From assembly GCA_002420085.1 (NCBI GenBank), contig DIHI01000137.1, positions 1 to 8,160 of the forward strand: a stretch of DNA of 8,160 nucleotides, written 5' to 3'. A model generated the notes under the pieces. The model made no database searches. It was given only the letters and a program-made list of their open reading frames with translations, and had not been told where the DNA came from. The DNA is from Lysobacterales bacterium UBA5700 (GTDB lineage: Bacteria; Pseudomonadota; Gammaproteobacteria; Xanthomonadales; Xanthomonadaceae). Both the position numbers and the translations under genes were made by a program. Below are positions 7,379 to 8,160 of this stretch, in pieces (positions within the stretch are counted from its first letter, which is position 1; every line of letters starts with the position of its first letter).

Positions 7379-7416
7379 CCGACAGCGTCATGAATACCGC
7401 CCGTGCGTCTCAATTC

Positions 7417-7447
7417 CCGAGACCGGCGTGGCCTGGGCCGGTCTCGG
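7417..7447 (-). terminator. Second strong hairpin between rplI and dnaB
   Basis: A perfect 11-bp inverted repeat (CCGAGACCGGC and GCCGGTCTCGG) encloses a 9-base loop. It lies 65 bp further downstream of the rplI hairpin and about 134 bp before the dnaB start. The following minus-strand sequence, GAATTGAG, has no U-tract. It could be a back-up terminator, a transcript-processing site, an attenuator for dnaB or a protein-binding dyad. The inverted repeat itself is certain; its role is inferred. Confidence 0.5.
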
Positions 7448-7512
7448 CGCGCGCGGGTGGTTCGATGTCGGTGCCGACCAGCCGACGACGGCGCGGCATG
7501 GGCCGCAGACGA

Positions 7513-7538
7513 CGAAGGGCGCCCGGAGGCGCCCTTCG
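7513..7538 (-). terminator. GC-rich hairpin after rplI, probable terminator
   Basis: A perfect 11-bp inverted repeat (CGAAGGGCGCC and GGCGCCCTTCG) with a 4-base loop lies 21 bases beyond the rplI stop codon. On the minus strand the loop reads TCCG, a stable tetraloop-like sequence. The stem is followed by TCGTCTGC, so there is no real U-tract. It may stop transcription less completely than a canonical intrinsic terminator, or it may protect the mRNA 3' end. Its position directly after the ribosomal-protein operon makes termination the best reading. Confidence 0.75.
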
Positions 7539-7559
7539 AGGGTCAGGCCGTGGCGCGGC

Positions 7560-8009
7560 TCAGGCTTCCGCCACCACCAGCACCTTGACCGTGGTTTCGA
7601 CATCGGCGTGCAGCACGACCTGGACATCGTACTCGCCGACGTGCCGGATCGGACCTTCGCCCATCACCACTTCGCTCTTGGACAGGCTCTGGCCGGCAGC
7701 GGTGCAGGCTTCGGCGATGTCACGCGGACCGACCGAGCCGAACAGCTTACCTTCAGGCGAGGCATTGGCGCGAACCGTGACCGTCAGGCCATCGAGTCGG
7801 GCCTTGCGGCCTTCCGCACCCTCCAGCGCCGCCTTGGCCTTGGCCTCGTACTCGGCGCGCCGCTGGCGGAACATCTCGATGTTGGCTTCAGTGGCGGGAA
7901 CCGCCTTGCCGTAGGGAATGAGGTAGTTGCGGCCGTAGCCGGCCTTAACCCGGACCTTGTCGCCAAGGCTGCCGAGGTTCTGCACTTTCTGCAAAAGAAT
8001 CAGTTCCAT
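7560..8009 (-). CDS. rplI: 50S ribosomal protein L9
   Basis: The product is a 149-residue L9, the usual length. L9 binds 23S rRNA near the L1 stalk base and helps maintain reading-frame fidelity. The N-terminal domain begins [13 protein letters not shown] and contains the family signature [13 protein letters not shown] at residues 24–36. A charged helical linker covers roughly residues 41–75 (many Glu, Ala, Arg, Lys), and the C-terminal rRNA-binding domain follows from about residue 78, with [18 protein letters not shown] and a final [12 protein letters not shown] strand. The ATG start is supported by a GGAG Shine-Dalgarno sequence at 8016–8019, six bases upstream. It lies just downstream of rpsR and is followed after 21 bases by a strong hairpin, so it is probably the last gene of the ribosomal-protein operon. 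Nothing suggests truncation or frameshift. Confidence 0.97.
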   Translation of the reverse strand: MELILLQKVQNLGSLGDKVRVKAGYGRNYLIPYGKAVPATEANIEMFRQRRAEYEAKAKAALEGAEGRKARLDGLTVTVRANASPEGKLFGSVGPRDIAEACTAAGQSLSKSEVVMGEGPIRHVGEYDVQVVLHADVETTVKVLVVAEA

Positions 8010-8093
8010 GGGGTACTCCGTTATTCGTTAGCGGTGGGCTTGCGCGACCGCAACGGGGGCTGTCCGAATGACAGGATGGTAGTGACCGTCGGC

Positions 8094-8160
8094 TCAGCTA
8101 TCGTGGTTGTCGCAGTACGGAATCAGGGCCAGGTAGCGAGCGCGCTTGACCGCCGTGGCG
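8094..8160 (-). CDS. rpsR: 30S ribosomal protein S18, C-terminal fragment
   Basis: Only the last 21 codons and the TGA stop are inside the window; the gene runs off the right edge. The visible peptide ends in AVKRARYLALIPYCDNHDS. The KRARYLAL(I/L)PY segment is the conserved C-terminus of bacterial S18, a small-subunit protein that binds with S6 on the platform of the 30S ribosome. Its identity is supported by position, since rplI follows 84 bp downstream on the same strand as in the usual rpsF–rpsR–rplI operon. The 84-bp gap holds only a small 5-bp-stem hairpin (8060–8074) and the rplI ribosome binding site, so S18 and L9 are probably co-transcribed. The ending YCDNHDS differs from E. coli S18 (YTDRHQ), but this terminus varies between groups. 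Confidence 0.93.
   Translation of the reverse strand, partial: ATAVKRARYLALIPYCDNHDS

Noticed and set aside
7359..7380. A replication origin at the DnaA boxes
   Set aside because: Only two boxes are present, there is no AT-rich unwinding region, and the usual neighbours dnaA and dnaN are absent.
7300..7914. A 204-codon open frame on the plus strand across the rplI–dnaB gap
   Set aside because: Most of it is antisense to rplI, and the rest crosses two hairpins and the DnaA boxes; the product is a low-complexity Arg/Ser/Ala/Thr-rich sequence.
8060..8074. Hairpin CTGTC-CGAAT-GACAG between rpsR and rplI
   Set aside because: The stem is only five base pairs with no U-tract and lies inside a ribosomal-protein operon; chance is a sufficient explanation.

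Overview
The window carries five complete or nearly complete genes and one gene fragment. All read on the minus strand, so transcription runs from high to low coordinates. By eye the DNA is GC-rich, around 60% or a little more. The order rpsR–rplI–dnaB–alr is a familiar gammaproteobacterial arrangement. The L9 sequence, with stretches such as VGPRDIAEA and [19 protein letters not shown], resembles L9 of the Xanthomonadales (Lysobacterales) as I remember it. I therefore suggest a gammaproteobacterium of or near that order; no search was possible to confirm this.

Right part (8160 to about 4699), the conserved housekeeping block. It holds the 3' end of rpsR (ribosomal protein S18), rplI (L9), dnaB (replicative helicase) and alr (alanine racemase). 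A strong GC-rich hairpin follows rplI, and a second strong hairpin lies about 65 bp further on. Upstream of dnaB is a perfect DnaA box with a degenerate second copy exactly 11 bp away, which suggests a link between DnaA and helicase expression. A nested inverted repeat separates dnaB from alr, and alr may be read from a nearly leaderless message.

Middle (4372–4698). A 327-bp stretch has no convincing gene. It contains two weak inverted repeats just after alr and the leader of the sensor gene.

Left part (4371 to 41), a two-gene signalling unit. The first gene encodes a soluble 1064-residue sensor kinase: a degenerate receiver-like N-terminus, then PAS, GAF, three PAS, a HisKA_2-type dimerisation/phosphoacceptor region, an ATPase domain and a low-complexity tail. 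Its stop codon overlaps the start of the second gene (TGATG). That gene encodes a 378-residue protein with an intact receiver followed by a HisKA and HATPase_c kinase core of the kind often seen in phytochrome-like kinases. Neither protein has a DNA-binding, GGDEF or other classical output domain. The simplest reading is a cytoplasmic relay in which the multi-PAS kinase phosphorylates the receiver of the second kinase, and the final target lies outside the window. This pair is the least standard part of the window. The last 40 bases hold three copies of an 8-bp repeat and no recognisable gene.
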